Below are positions 35,401-44,065 of a DNA stretch of 45,948 bases, piece by piece (position 1 is the stretch's first letter; each line of letters begins with the position of its first letter). This stretch comes from an uncultured Alphaproteobacteria bacterium. Its GTDB lineage: Bacteria > Pseudomonadota > Alphaproteobacteria > Rhodobacterales > Rhodobacteraceae. The notes beneath the pieces were generated by a model. It had not been told where the DNA came from, did not search any database, and saw only the letters and a program-made list of their open reading frames with translations. The position numbers and the translations under genes were made by a program. The DNA is taken from NCBI GenBank assembly GCA_902537415.1, contig CACBBC010000012.1, forward strand, positions 1-45,948, given 5' to 3'.

Positions 35401-36613
35401 GAAAAAAGCTTGAGGTCCAAACATCAATATAGTTACTCAGCTCTGATTTAATGCTTTCATCTTCGATCTCATCTAAGGCTTCCGAAATAAACGCAGTTAT
35501 TAGCATTTCTTTAGCTTTATTCCTATGTACACCTCTACTCAGTAAATAAAATAAGCTTTCTCTATCAAGGGAACTGGACGTCGATCCATGAGAACAAATT
35601 ACATCATCGGCATAAATCTCGAGTTCTGGCTTACATAAAAACTTAGAGTTTTCGTTAAGCAAAAGAGATCTACTAGATTGATAGCCGTCCGTCTTTTGTG
35701 CTTCCGGCGCAACATAGATTTTACCTCGAACTATTGAAGTGCAATCATTTTCTAGCACTGATTTAAATACTTGCCTACTTTTACATTCATAAGCATTATG
35801 ATTTATTAACACATTTTCGTCACTAAAATGATGTTTTTTATTTATTAGACTGACGTTTGCAATTGAAGTGTTTATACTTGGTCCATTTAGATGCAATTCA
35901 ATCTCATTTCTTGTCGACTTAGTATTTAATCTCAGTCCAAAGTGATTAAAGGTTGATTTTTCAGCCATATCACAAAATTTATGCGAAATTTTAGGAAAAA
36001 TATTATTTTCTCCAGTTAAATCTAGGTAATTTAACTTAGCATTTTCATCTAAATAAATTTCGGTTACTGAATTGAAAACAGAGAGATTATTTCCTGTTTC
36101 TATAATGGTAGCTTCTACGCCTTTTTTAACAATAATTAGGTTTCTTTGAAAGCAATTGCGTGCAGACTTATTAGTTTTATTATGTATTATAAGTGGCTTT
36201 TTAGAACTCTCTGATAAACTTAGAGCATAACCAACTTTGAGATTGAGACTATTATCTCTGGCTAAAGGTCTGGGAACAAGTTTTTGGGACTTTTCTTCAA
36301 GCCGCCCAAAGTAGTTTTTTGTGAAGGAATCTTCATCAGCAATTTCGTCCATAATGCTTGAAATTTTATAGCTTTTGTCACTAGCGAATTCCATGATTTC
36401 ACCATTAATAGTCAGTGCAGGTTCATACAGATGGGTTCCTTTCAGATTAATTAAGTCCGTTTCAGAAATTTCTTGATCAAGATCGGAAACAATATCCAAG
36501 TTACTCTTTCTCCAATATTCTGATCTACGATTTACTTTCTCAATACTTGCGCTACTACGTTCTAGTTCTTGGCTTAAAGAATCATACCAACTACTTATAT
36601 TTGCATGGATCAA
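35393..36613 (-). CDS. sufD: Fe-S cluster assembly scaffold protein SufD
   Basis: SufD pairs with SufB and the ATPase SufC to build Fe-S clusters. The C-terminal beta-helix core carries GKIYVAPEAQKTDGYQSSRS, LCKPELEIYADDVICSHGST (the histidine matches the functional His of E. coli SufD) and the DRESLFYLLSRGV segment. The N-terminal region is poorly conserved, as is usual. Length is 406 residues. The start is a TTG at 36613 that overlaps the sufC stop (TTGA). No ATG is available nearby in frame. Confidence 0.93.
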   Translation of the reverse strand: MIHANISSWYDSLSQELERSSASIEKVNRRSEYWRKSNLDIVSDLDQEISETDLINLKGTHLYEPALTINGEIMEFASDKSYKISSIMDEIADEDSFTKNYFGRLEEKSQKLVPRPLARDNSLNLKVGYALSLSESSKKPLIIHNKTNKSARNCFQRNLIIVKKGVEATIIETGNNLSVFNSVTEIYLDENAKLNYLDLTGENNIFPKISHKFCDMAEKSTFNHFGLRLNTKSTRNEIELHLNGPSINTSIANVSLINKKHHFSDENVLINHNAYECKSRQVFKSVLENDCTSIVRGKIYVAPEAQKTDGYQSSRSLLLNENSKFLCKPELEIYADDVICSHGSTSSSLDRESLFYLLSRGVHRNKAKEMLITAFISEALDEIEDESIKSELSNYIDVWTSSFFHE

Positions 36614-37374
36614 TTTTTTTCCTTACCTAATTGTAAGAAATCTTTATATCCTGTCTCCTCAACATGAAGAGCGAGAGTTTTGTCACCAGTTTTTACTATT
36701 CTTCCATCTACCATAATGTGAACAAAATCAGGCACTATATAATTCAGAAGTCTTTGATAATGGGTAATAACCAGAAACGAACGAGAAGATGATGAAAAGT
36801 TATTTACTCCTTTAGAGACTAACTTCATAGCGTCAACGTCCAATCCGCTATCTGTTTCATCGAGGATTACGAATCTGGGCTCGAGCAAACACATTTGTAA
36901 AATTTCATTGCGTTTCTTTTCTCCTCCCGATGCACCAACATTTACCGGTCGTCTCATCATTTCTTCACTAATTTCTAAATCTTTTGCTATGCCACGTACA
37001 AGCTTCAAAAAGTCTGCTGCATTAAGTTCCTCTTGACCTCTTGTTTTTCTTTGTGAATTTAAAGCGGTTCTGAGAAAATTCATATTACCAACTCCAGGTA
37101 TTTCTATTGGATATTGAAATGCCATAAAAATTCCAAGCGCCGCTCGTTCCTCTACCTCAGCCTCCAACAAATCACTTCCGTCAAACTTAACAGTACCACT
37201 ATCAATGACGTATCCATCTTTCCCTGCCAGAACACTTGAGAGTGTGGATTTGCCTGACCCATTCGGTCCCATTATAGCATGAACTTCACCTGGTTTAATG
37301 GAAAGTGATAAACCCCTAATTATCTGCTTTTCTTCCTCTTCCAAAGAAACTTTTAAATCATCGATGTTTAACAT
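36610..37374 (-). CDS. sufC: Fe-S assembly ATPase SufC
   Basis: SufC is the ABC-type ATPase of the SufBCD complex and drives the conformational change needed for cluster assembly. Walker A is GPNGSGKSTLSSVLAGK, the signature motif is GASGGEKKRNEILQM, Walker B is FVILDETDSGLDVDAM, and ITHYQRLLNYIVPD contains the switch histidine. I begin at the ATG at 37374 (MLNIDDLKVSL), one base after the sufB stop. The longer frame uses a TTG inside the sufB end. Length is about 254 residues. Confidence 0.96.
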   Translation of the reverse strand: MLNIDDLKVSLEEEEKQIIRGLSLSIKPGEVHAIMGPNGSGKSTLSSVLAGKDGYVIDSGTVKFDGSDLLEAEVEERAALGIFMAFQYPIEIPGVGNMNFLRTALNSQRKTRGQEELNAADFLKLVRGIAKDLEISEEMMRRPVNVGASGGEKKRNEILQMCLLEPRFVILDETDSGLDVDAMKLVSKGVNNFSSSSRSFLVITHYQRLLNYIVPDFVHIMVDGRIVKTGDKTLALHVEETGYKDFLQLGKEKN

Positions 37375-37375
37375 A

Positions 37376-38896
37376 TTAGCCAACGGAACCCTCTAAAGAG
37401 ATTGCAACTAATTTTTGCGCCTCCATTGCAAACTCCATTGGGAGTGCTTGTAATACCTCCTTACAAAACCCATTCACGATCAATGCTACAGCATCTTCTT
37501 CTCCAATCCCCCTTTGCATACAATAAAAGAGCTGATCTTCGTCTACCTTTGACGTTGTGGCTTCATGTTCCGCTCTCGCGCTACTATTATTTACCTCAAT
37601 GTAAGGCACAGTATGCGCTCCACATTTATTGCCGATGAGTAGACTATCACATTGGGTAAAATTTCTCGAGTTTTGTGATCTACCCCCAATTTGTACGAGT
37701 CCTCTATAGGTGTTTTGAGCTTTTCCAGCACTAATTCCCTTGGACACAATTCTGCTATTTGTGTTTTTTCCAAGATGTATCATCTTAGTGCCGGTATCGG
37801 CCTGTTGCATGTTATTGGTGATAGCTATTGAGTAGAACTCACCAGACGAGTTATCACCTTTTAAAACACAAGACGGATATTTCCAGGTTATTGCAGATCC
37901 TGTCTCTACCTGTGTCCACATGACTTTGGAATTTCTACCCCTACAATCAGCACGTTTAGTAACAAAGTTGTATATACCACCAACCCCGTTCTCATCGCCT
38001 GGAAACCAATTTTGTACTGTAGAATATTTAATTTCAGCATCGTCAAGGATCACTAGCTCTACAACGGCAGCATGCAACTGGCTCTCATCCCTTTGTGGCG
38101 CAGTACACCCTTCCAAATAACTTACGTATGAGTTATCGTCCGCTATAATCAAAGTGCGCTCGAATTGTCCAGTGTTTTCGGCGTTTATTCTGAAGTAGGT
38201 CGACAACTCCATAGGACATCTTACTCCTTTAGGAATGTACACAAATGATCCATCAGAAAAAACAGCAGCATTTAGGCAAGCAAAAAAGTTATCTGATATT
38301 GGTACAACAGATCCTAGGTATTTCTTAACTAACTCAGGATATTCCTTTATGGCTTCTGATATTGAACAAAATATAACCCCAGCAGATTTTAACTCTTCTT
38401 TAAAGGTTGTCCCAACCGAAACACTATCAAAAACCGCATCTACTGCTACCTTACGATTTTCTGACTTATCTTCATGATTTTCTTCAATTACACCAGCGAG
38501 TTTCTTTTGCTCGGTTAACGGAATTCCCAGCTTTGAGTAGGTTTCAAGAAGTTTTGGATCTACTTCATCCAAGCTTTTTGGCTTTTCTTTCATATTGGCA
38601 GGCCGAGCATAATAATACTGATCTTGAAAGTCGATTTCAGGAATTTTTAACAGCGCCCAATCGGGCTGTTTGAGTTTCTTCCATCTATTGAATGCCTTTA
38701 GTCTCCAATCGAGCATCCACTTAGGTTCATTATTCTTTTTTGATATAAGCTTAACAATATCTTCATTTAAGCCTAAAGGAGCATACTCCGTCTCTATATC
38801 TGTTGAAAACCCATATTTATATGTATCTCCAACGGACCTAACCGTGGAAAGGGTTTCCTTATCAATTGCGTCCCTTACCTGATAATTATCTGTCAT
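37376..38896 (-). CDS. sufB: Fe-S cluster assembly protein SufB
   Basis: SufB is the scaffold subunit on which the nascent cluster is assembled. Recognisable segments are [80 protein letters not shown] and [20 protein letters not shown]. The last contains the cysteine equivalent to the sulfur-accepting site. A SufB-family acidic end [20 protein letters not shown] follows. Length is 506 residues. The ATG at 38896 overlaps the desulfurase stop by 11 bases. Confidence 0.97.
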   Translation of the reverse strand: MTDNYQVRDAIDKETLSTVRSVGDTYKYGFSTDIETEYAPLGLNEDIVKLISKKNNEPKWMLDWRLKAFNRWKKLKQPDWALLKIPEIDFQDQYYYARPANMKEKPKSLDEVDPKLLETYSKLGIPLTEQKKLAGVIEENHEDKSENRKVAVDAVFDSVSVGTTFKEELKSAGVIFCSISEAIKEYPELVKKYLGSVVPISDNFFACLNAAVFSDGSFVYIPKGVRCPMELSTYFRINAENTGQFERTLIIADDNSYVSYLEGCTAPQRDESQLHAAVVELVILDDAEIKYSTVQNWFPGDENGVGGIYNFVTKRADCRGRNSKVMWTQVETGSAITWKYPSCVLKGDNSSGEFYSIAITNNMQQADTGTKMIHLGKNTNSRIVSKGISAGKAQNTYRGLVQIGGRSQNSRNFTQCDSLLIGNKCGAHTVPYIEVNNSSARAEHEATTSKVDEDQLFYCMQRGIGEEDAVALIVNGFCKEVLQALPMEFAMEAQKLVAISLEGSVG

Positions 38897-39965
38897 TTAT
38901 GTAGAGTCCCTGTATATTTTGTTGTCTTGAATATAATTGTTTCCATGAGAAAATAAAGGCTTCAATATCACTTTTTTTTGTATTGGGTCCCAATGATACC
39001 CTTATTGAGGAGCTTGCGAGATCTTCACTATATTTCATCTCCTTTAATAGACTTATTTCACTTAATTTTCCAGACGAACATGCTGTGCCCGATGAAACAC
39101 TGAAACCTTCAAGGTCTAAAGCAATTACTTGGCTTTCGCCTTTCCAACCTGGGGTTATAATGCAGGATGTATTCGGTAGTCTCTTTTCTTTTTCGCCCAC
39201 TATTATCGATTTTTTTGAGATTTCTCTTACTTCATTCTCTAACATATCTCGTAAAATCTCAATTTCTTGCCAAACACCATCTTTAACTAGTTTAATAGAG
39301 TAGGCTAAGGCTTCAGAAAATGCAGCTATAAGCATAAAATTTTCGGTTCCTGCTCTTAATCCAAATTCTTGATTTCCACCTAAAATTGTGGATTCAATTA
39401 AATCCTCGTGTTTTACGAAAAGTACCCCTACCCCTTTTGGTCCACAAACTTTATGCGAAGCCAAGAAAAAAGCTTGAGGCTGGATCTCGTTAAAATTAAA
39501 ATCTATTTTTCCAATAGCTTGAACTGCATCAGTGCACGCTATATCTTTGGGAACATTCTGTAATATACCGGTCTCAGAGTTAGCAATTTGCAAAGCCTGG
39601 CTGTTTTTAGAGGTTTTTGAAGAAACTAGGCCAGTTTTCTTCACGGGTATAGACACATCACACCACCTTTTTACACAATCGTGTTCAATAGCTGAACATT
39701 CTAATCTTTTATTATGTAAAAATAGCGCCGCGGACTCTGATGCGCCAGATGTAAAAATTATTGTACCCCTATGGAGGCCTAGAAGGTCCATCACATTATC
39801 TCTTGAACGCTCAATAATATTTCGCGCCTCTCTTCCTTCAAAGTGAACTGAGCTCGCGTTACCTATCAAATCCAGATTTGAAATAAGGCTTTTTCGAGAA
39901 TTTTCGCACAATAAGGCGCTCGCATTCCAATCAAAGTAACGTCTGCCATTTTGTAAAAGTGTCAT
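38886..39965 (-). CDS. Cysteine desulfurase, NifS/IscS-like, second in the suf operon
   Basis: This is a class V aminotransferase fold enzyme of the IscS/NifS group. The pyridoxal phosphate lysine is in [18 protein letters not shown]. The flexible-loop cysteine is in [12 protein letters not shown], and the N-terminus [13 protein letters not shown] replaces the family's YLDNNATT. It is shorter than IscS (about 359 residues against 404). Its C-terminus lacks the IscU-binding end of IscS. I use the ATG at 39965, which shares a base with the rrf2 stop (TAATG). Having both this gene and sufS in one suf operon is known from Rhodobacterales; the division of labour is unclear. Confidence 0.88.
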   Translation of the reverse strand: MTLLQNGRRYFDWNASALLCENSRKSLISNLDLIGNASSVHFEGREARNIIERSRDNVMDLLGLHRGTIIFTSGASESAALFLHNKRLECSAIEHDCVKRWCDVSIPVKKTGLVSSKTSKNSQALQIANSETGILQNVPKDIACTDAVQAIGKIDFNFNEIQPQAFFLASHKVCGPKGVGVLFVKHEDLIESTILGGNQEFGLRAGTENFMLIAAFSEALAYSIKLVKDGVWQEIEILRDMLENEVREISKKSIIVGEKEKRLPNTSCIITPGWKGESQVIALDLEGFSVSSGTACSSGKLSEISLLKEMKYSEDLASSSIRVSLGPNTKKSDIEAFIFSWKQLYSRQQNIQGLYINDR

Positions 39966-40417
39966 TAAGCTTGTGCAAAACTTGATACTGCTTGACATGG
40001 CTCCATAGAGTCAGAGGCAACGTCTTCTAGTGAGATATTATGTAAAAATAGGTAAACTTGAGATGAAAATTGTTCCCAAAACTTTTCAGTTAAAACTAGC
40101 TCAAAAGGTTTTGGTAAAATCTTTGTTTCGATTTTATCGTTAATGGAAATTGCAGCAAAATTCTCGTCAACGGCTTCCATAATGTCATGGATTCTTATAT
40201 TTTTGGGATGAGAATTTAAGCTAAACCCGCCTGATGCCCCTCTTACAGCTTTCACTAAACTTGCTTTACGCAATTTCATAAAAAGTTGTTCAAGATACGT
40301 TTGTGAAATGCCGGTTTCATTAGAAATCTCAGACACAGATACATTCGAGTTGAAATCTTTTCTAGCAATATATGCCATCGCTATCAAAGCGTATTTACCT
40401 TTTGTGCTTAGTCTCAT
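39965..40417 (-). CDS. Rrf2-family transcriptional regulator (IscR-like), lacking cluster-ligand cysteines
   Basis: It is the first gene of the suf operon and a likely repressor of it. MRLSTKGKYALIAMAYIA opens the Rrf2 winged helix, the recognition region is ISNETGISQTYLEQLFMKLR, and VRGASGGFSLNSHPKNI is the wing. In IscR three cysteines and a histidine after AVDE bind the cluster. Here that segment (residues 85-120) has no cysteine, and the only one in 150 residues is Cys141 near the end. The ATG at 40417 is supported by the family start; a longer frame from 40432 is not. A palindrome lies about 40-60 bases upstream. Confidence 0.9.
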   Translation of the reverse strand: MRLSTKGKYALIAMAYIARKDFNSNVSVSEISNETGISQTYLEQLFMKLRKASLVKAVRGASGGFSLNSHPKNIRIHDIMEAVDENFAAISINDKIETKILPKPFELVLTEKFWEQFSSQVYLFLHNISLEDVASDSMEPCQAVSSFAQA

Positions 40418-40443
40418 GCTTAAAAATAACAAATAAAATCTAA

Positions 40444-40449
40444 ATTATA
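40444..40449 (-). promoter_or_regulatory. -10 element of the suf operon promoter
   Basis: TATAAT reads from 40449 to 40444 on the - strand. The palindrome at 40459-40478 sits where the -35 would be; its TTGACC is 21 bases upstream, longer than ideal. An alternative -10, TAAATA at 40453-40448, gives a 17-base spacer. Confidence 0.55.
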
Positions 40450-40458
40450 TTTAAAATA

Positions 40459-40478
40459 GCTTGACTTAGAGGTCAAGC
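40459..40478. promoter_or_regulatory. Perfect inverted repeat between rrf2-suf and the divergent hydrolase gene, likely operator
   Basis: GCTTGAC-TTAGAG-GTCAAGC has 7-base arms and a 6-base centre. Each arm contains TTGAC, a -35-like sequence, one on each strand and facing inward. The outline resembles the TTGAC...GTCAA form of type 1 IscR sites, with a shorter spacer, and is close to but not identical with the TGA-N9-TCA iron box (here N8). Binding of the Rrf2 protein is inference. Confidence 0.65.
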
Positions 40479-40518
40479 AATTAGTAACTGTATGTCATTG
40501 ATTGATAGAGGAACTTCA

Positions 40519-41160
40519 ATGCCCGAAGTAAACATATCCGGTCCAAGCGGTAGGCTCGAAGGTCGATTCCACCCTCAAAAAAATACAGATGCTCCCTTGG
40601 CTATAATATTACACCCGCATCCAAAGTTTGGCGGTACTATGAACAACAGAGTTGTTTACAATCTTCACTACTGCTTCTTTAATCTTGGGTTTTCATGTTT
40701 AAGGTTCAATTTTAGAGGTGTCGGCAAAAGCGAAGGAGAATTTGATGATGGGTTGGGAGAATTGGCAGATGCAGCGTCAGCTCTAGATTTTCTACAAGCA
40801 AATTCACCAAATTCAAGCGCTTGCTGGGTAGTTGGTTTTTCCTTTGGCTCTTGGATAGGTATGCAGCTTTTGATGAGAAGACCGGAAATAAGTGGTTTTA
40901 TATCAGTATCACCTCCTGCCAATACATATGACTTTAGTTTCTTAGCTCCTTGCCCTTCGTCAGGCCTGATTATAAATGGTAGTTTAGATCGCCTCGTGCC
41001 TCCATCTGATATAAAAAATTTATCAGACAGACTTAAATTACAAAAAGGGATCAAAGTTTCTCACAAAGAGGTCGAAGGTGCTGATCATTTTTTCACCAAC
41101 TTTGAAGAAGAAATGACAAAGGCAGTTAATGAGTATCTTGCAACTCGGACAGATTTATAA
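40519..41160 (+). CDS. Alpha/beta hydrolase (small CocE/dienelactone-hydrolase-like)
   Basis: This is a cytoplasmic alpha/beta hydrolase of about 213 residues. The early HPHPKFGGTMNNRVV and FRGVGKSEGEFD form the oxyanion region, GFSFGSW is the nucleophile elbow (Ser108), GSLDRLVPP holds the acid and VEGADHFF the histidine. This set is typical of a family of alpha/beta hydrolases widespread in alphaproteobacteria with no known substrate. I choose the ATG at 40519 because AGAGGA lies six bases upstream and the family starts MPEV. An upstream ATG at 40492 lacks a site. The gene diverges from the suf operon and is 14 bases before tyrS. Confidence 0.85.
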   Translation: MPEVNISGPSGRLEGRFHPQKNTDAPLAIILHPHPKFGGTMNNRVVYNLHYCFFNLGFSCLRFNFRGVGKSEGEFDDGLGELADAASALDFLQANSPNSSACWVVGFSFGSWIGMQLLMRRPEISGFISVSPPANTYDFSFLAPCPSSGLIINGSLDRLVPPSDIKNLSDRLKLQKGIKVSHKEVEGADHFFTNFEEEMTKAVNEYLATRTDL

Positions 41161-41174
41161 ATTATTGTGAGTTA

Positions 41175-42416
41175 ATGTTAAAAAGTAATATTCTGAATAA
41201 TTTAAAAACCCGTGGTTTTATTAATGACTGCACTGATTTAATAGGCCTCGATAACTTATTGAGCACTTCAAAAGTAACATGTTATATTGGGTACGACGCT
41301 ACTGCTTCCTCCCTTCATGTAGGCCATCTGATGAATATAATGATGCTAAGATGGTTTCAAAAAGATGGTCACAGGGTAATCACTCTGTTAGGAGGCGGTA
41401 CAACGAAAATAGGAGACCCTTCCTTTAGGAAAACAGAGAGACCATTGATAACCGACGAAACAATAAATGCTAATCTGCTTAGTCTCAAATCAATTTTTTC
41501 CAAATACCTAAATTTTTCATCTGATTTTCCCGGTGCGCTTATGCTGAATAATGATGAGTGGTTAAGTAAGCTAAACTACTTAGATTTTCTAAGAGATACT
41601 GGAAAGCACTTTTCGATTAACAGAATGCTTAGCTTCGAATCAGTTAAAAGCAGACTTCAAAAAAATGACCCTTTAAGCTTTCTAGAATTCAATTACATGA
41701 TATTACAAGGCTACGACTTTTACAAACTGAACCACGACTATCAATGCATTCTTCAAATGGGCGGATCTGATCAATGGGGTAATATAGTCAATGGCATTGA
41801 GTTGACTAGGCGTATGAACAGCAATAAACTTTTTGGTTTGACTTCGCCATTGTTAACAAACTCGTCTGGGCAAAAGATGGGAAAATCGTCTGCCGGCGCT
41901 GTCTGGCTAAACGAAGAGAATCTCTCTCCTTATGAATTTTGGCAGTTTTGGCGGAATTGTGATGATGATGATATAGAGAAATTCCTTCTACTTTTCACTG
42001 AATTTTCGATTGACAAAATTAAAGAACTGACTTCTAGAAAGGGTCATCGCCTGAATGAAGCAAAAATAGTTTTAGCAAACGAGGTTACCACACTATGTCA
42101 TGGAAATATAAAAGCAGATGAAGCATTTGAAACATCAAAAGCAGTATTTGGTGAAAATAGTGGGTCTTCTAAACTACCTACAATCGAGATCAATGCTAAA
42201 GATTGTCCCGAACGTATTTCCATCACTCAACTGATGACACTTTCAGGAATGGTGAAGTCTGGAAAAGAAGCGAAGCGATTAGTAAATGAAAACGCAGTAA
42301 AGCTAGAAGGAAGGATGGTAAAAGACATTACTGAGAAGTTTGAAAAAATTAATTTTTCTGATCCTCAGCAACTTTCAATAGGGAAAAAGAAACATTTCAA
42401 CATCGTCATTTTCTAA
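41175..42416 (+). CDS. tyrS: Tyrosine--tRNA ligase
   Basis: TyrS charges tRNA-Tyr. The class I signatures are HVGH at residues 48-51 (HIGH-type) and KMGKS at 234-238 (KMSKS-type). IGYDATASSLHVG and QMGGSDQWGNIVNGIELTRR lie in the catalytic core. A C-terminal S4-like domain follows (ITQLMTLSGMVKSGKEAKRL). Length is 413 residues, the standard bacterial TyrRS form. It follows the hydrolase gene at a short distance and may share its transcript. It converges on the cyclophilin genes. Confidence 0.97.
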   Translation: MLKSNILNNLKTRGFINDCTDLIGLDNLLSTSKVTCYIGYDATASSLHVGHLMNIMMLRWFQKDGHRVITLLGGGTTKIGDPSFRKTERPLITDETINANLLSLKSIFSKYLNFSSDFPGALMLNNDEWLSKLNYLDFLRDTGKHFSINRMLSFESVKSRLQKNDPLSFLEFNYMILQGYDFYKLNHDYQCILQMGGSDQWGNIVNGIELTRRMNSNKLFGLTSPLLTNSSGQKMGKSSAGAVWLNEENLSPYEFWQFWRNCDDDDIEKFLLLFTEFSIDKIKELTSRKGHRLNEAKIVLANEVTTLCHGNIKADEAFETSKAVFGENSGSSKLPTIEINAKDCPERISITQLMTLSGMVKSGKEAKRLVNENAVKLEGRMVKDITEKFEKINFSDPQQLSIGKKKHFNIVIF

Positions 42417-42418
42417 TC

Positions 42419-42442
42419 TTACCTGTCAAGGTAAACCTTTTT
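42419..42442 (+). terminator. Possible weak terminator after tyrS, overlapping the end of the convergent cyclophilin gene
   Basis: TTACCT at 42419-42424, loop GTCA and AGGTAA at 42429-42434 form six base pairs. ACC and five T follow (42438-42442). The stem begins two bases after the tyrS stop. It is short, so the call is tentative. Confidence 0.45.
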
Positions 42443-42997
42443 CATAAAGTCCGGATTGTCTACAGCACCATTTCTTTTCAAATCACCTCTCTTAATGTTT
42501 GATAAAACATCCATTCCAGAACTAACCTTGCCAAAAACTGTATAATTATTATCTAAATGAGGAGCAGGCTGGAACATGATAAAAAATTGACTGTTAGCAG
42601 AATCCGGATTGTTTGATCGTGCCATGCCAACAGTACCTTCGACAAAGGCCATATCAGAAAATTCAGATGGCAAGTCCGGCAATGACGAGCCTCCTCTACC
42701 AACTAGCTCTGGGTTAAATGCTTGTATTTTGCCAAACTTCACATCACCAGTCTGGGCCATAAAGCCTTCAATCACTCTATGGAAAACTACGCCATTGTAT
42801 GCACCTAGATTAACCAAAGTTTTTATTCTTTCGACATGCAATGGAGCTAACTCAGGCAGCAGTGTTATTTCAATTTTTCCACTAGCTTCACCTCCTACTT
42901 CAATTACAAGATTATTTTCTGCAAAAGCACATCTACAGATGAGCATGCAAAAAAATATATTTACAAGAATTTTTTTTGAAAAAAGATATCTAAGCAT
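42419..42997 (-). CDS. Peptidyl-prolyl cis-trans isomerase, cyclophilin type, probably periplasmic
   Basis: Cyclophilins isomerise peptide bonds before proline. A 26-residue hydrophobic signal peptide ends at AFA, so this copy probably acts in the periplasm. The cyclophilin core shows VVFHRVIEGFMAQTGD, FSDMAFVEGTVGMARSNNPD, SANSQFFIMF and the C-terminal YTVFGKVSSGMDVL. Length is 192 residues. It overlaps the preceding cyclophilin gene by 8 bases (ATGCTTAG), an arrangement that suggests a tandem duplication with divergence in localisation. Confidence 0.94.
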   Translation of the reverse strand: MLRYLFSKKILVNIFFCMLICRCAFAENNLVIEVGGEASGKIEITLLPELAPLHVERIKTLVNLGAYNGVVFHRVIEGFMAQTGDVKFGKIQAFNPELVGRGGSSLPDLPSEFSDMAFVEGTVGMARSNNPDSANSQFFIMFQPAPHLDNNYTVFGKVSSGMDVLSNIKRGDLKRNGAVDNPDFMKKVYLDR

Positions 42998-43520
42998 TTT
43001 TAACTGTCTTTATGAAATCTGGGTCATCAACTTTTCCATTATCCAATTGATCACCTTTTTTTATTTTATCTACCACGTCCATGCCTTTCAAAACTTTTCC
43101 CCAAACCGTATATTGATTGTTTAAATGCATACTATCTTCAAGCATTATAAAAAACTGGCTGTTAGCAGAATTTGGGTTTTGTGAGCGAGCCATACCCACA
43201 ATACCTCTGACAAACGGCTCAGAAGTGAATTCAGCTTCTAAATCAGGCAAGTCTGAGCCTCCCATTCCGACACGATCACCTTGGAGGCCATTTTTCAAGG
43301 AACCAAACTGACCATCACCTGTTTGAGCCATAAAGCCGTCAATCACTCTGTGAAACACAACATCATCAAAAAATTTATCTTTTGATAGCTGTAATATTCT
43401 CTTGCAATGATTTGGAGCGAGATCATTTAACAGTTCTATTGTAACATTTCCTTTATTTGTCTCTAACACTATATGTTGTTCGGCACCTTTTTTTGTTACC
43501 TTTTTTTTCTTTAATGCCAT
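42990..43520 (-). CDS. Peptidyl-prolyl cis-trans isomerase, cyclophilin type, cytoplasmic
   Basis: This is a second cyclophilin without a signal peptide, with a lysine-rich start (MALKKKKVTKKGAEQ). The core motifs are VVFHRVIDGFMAQTGDGQFG, FVRGIVGMARSQNPNSANSQ, FFIMLEDSMHLNNQYTVWGK and VLKGMDVVDKI. Length is 176 residues. A cytoplasmic and a periplasmic copy in tandem is known from alphaproteobacteria. It follows coaD by 14 bases and belongs to the uvrA-coaD-ppi transcription direction. Confidence 0.94.
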   Translation of the reverse strand: MALKKKKVTKKGAEQHIVLETNKGNVTIELLNDLAPNHCKRILQLSKDKFFDDVVFHRVIDGFMAQTGDGQFGSLKNGLQGDRVGMGGSDLPDLEAEFTSEPFVRGIVGMARSQNPNSANSQFFIMLEDSMHLNNQYTVWGKVLKGMDVVDKIKKGDQLDNGKVDDPDFIKTVKNA

Positions 43521-43534
43521 TTCTTATCCTTTTT

Positions 43535-44026
43535 TTAGTTTTTAAATTTACTATTAATTGCAAACGCGATGTCTTCAGTTACAAATTTATCTATGTTACC
43601 ACCAAGCTTAGCAATTTCTTTCACCAATCTAGATGCAATGGCTTGACAACCTGCATCTGCCATCAAGAAAACTGTCTCTATTTTATTATCTAAAACTCTA
43701 TTCATCCCAACCATCTGGAACTCATACTCAAAATCTGATACCGCCCGTAACCCTCTTATCAAAATTGAGGCACCTACGTCTTTTGCGCACTCTATTAGTA
43801 AATTTTTAAATGGATGTACCACAATATCAACTTTCAATGACTTTAAATTAGCTATTTCTTTTTCTACAAGCTGCACTCTTTCTTCTAATGAAAATAAAGG
43901 ACTTTTATCATTGTTTATGGCAACTCCTATTACTAACTTATCAACGAGTGTTGAAGCCCTACTTATTATATCTATATGTCCAAGTGTTAAAGGGTCAAAA
44001 GTACCTGGGTACAATCCTACTCGCAT
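43535..44026 (-). CDS. coaD: Phosphopantetheine adenylyltransferase
   Basis: CoaD makes dephospho-CoA from phosphopantetheine and ATP. The nucleotide site is GLYPGTFDPLTLGHIDIISR (with TLGH), and LIRGLRAVSDFEYEFQM is the second signature. Near the C-terminus SRLVKEIAKLGGNI is family sequence. The 163-residue length is standard. An AAGGA ribosome binding site precedes the ATG, 39 bases after the uvrA stop, and no terminator is visible between the two. Confidence 0.97.
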   Translation of the reverse strand: MRVGLYPGTFDPLTLGHIDIISRASTLVDKLVIGVAINNDKSPLFSLEERVQLVEKEIANLKSLKVDIVVHPFKNLLIECAKDVGASILIRGLRAVSDFEYEFQMVGMNRVLDNKIETVFLMADAGCQAIASRLVKEIAKLGGNIDKFVTEDIAFAINSKFKN

Positions 44027-44065
44027 GATATTTTCCTTCTTTCTTAAGCTTTTTTCGGACGATTT

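Noticed and set aside
40492-40518. Earlier ATG for the alpha/beta hydrolase
   Set aside because: It lacks a ribosome binding site and lies over the expected promoter region; the ATG at 40519 has AGAGGA at good spacing and matches the family start.
30543-42416. Possible defence island or mobile element around the acylase and suf genes
   Set aside because: No integrase, transposase, direct repeats, tRNA target or composition change is visible; each gene belongs to an ordinary chromosomal family.
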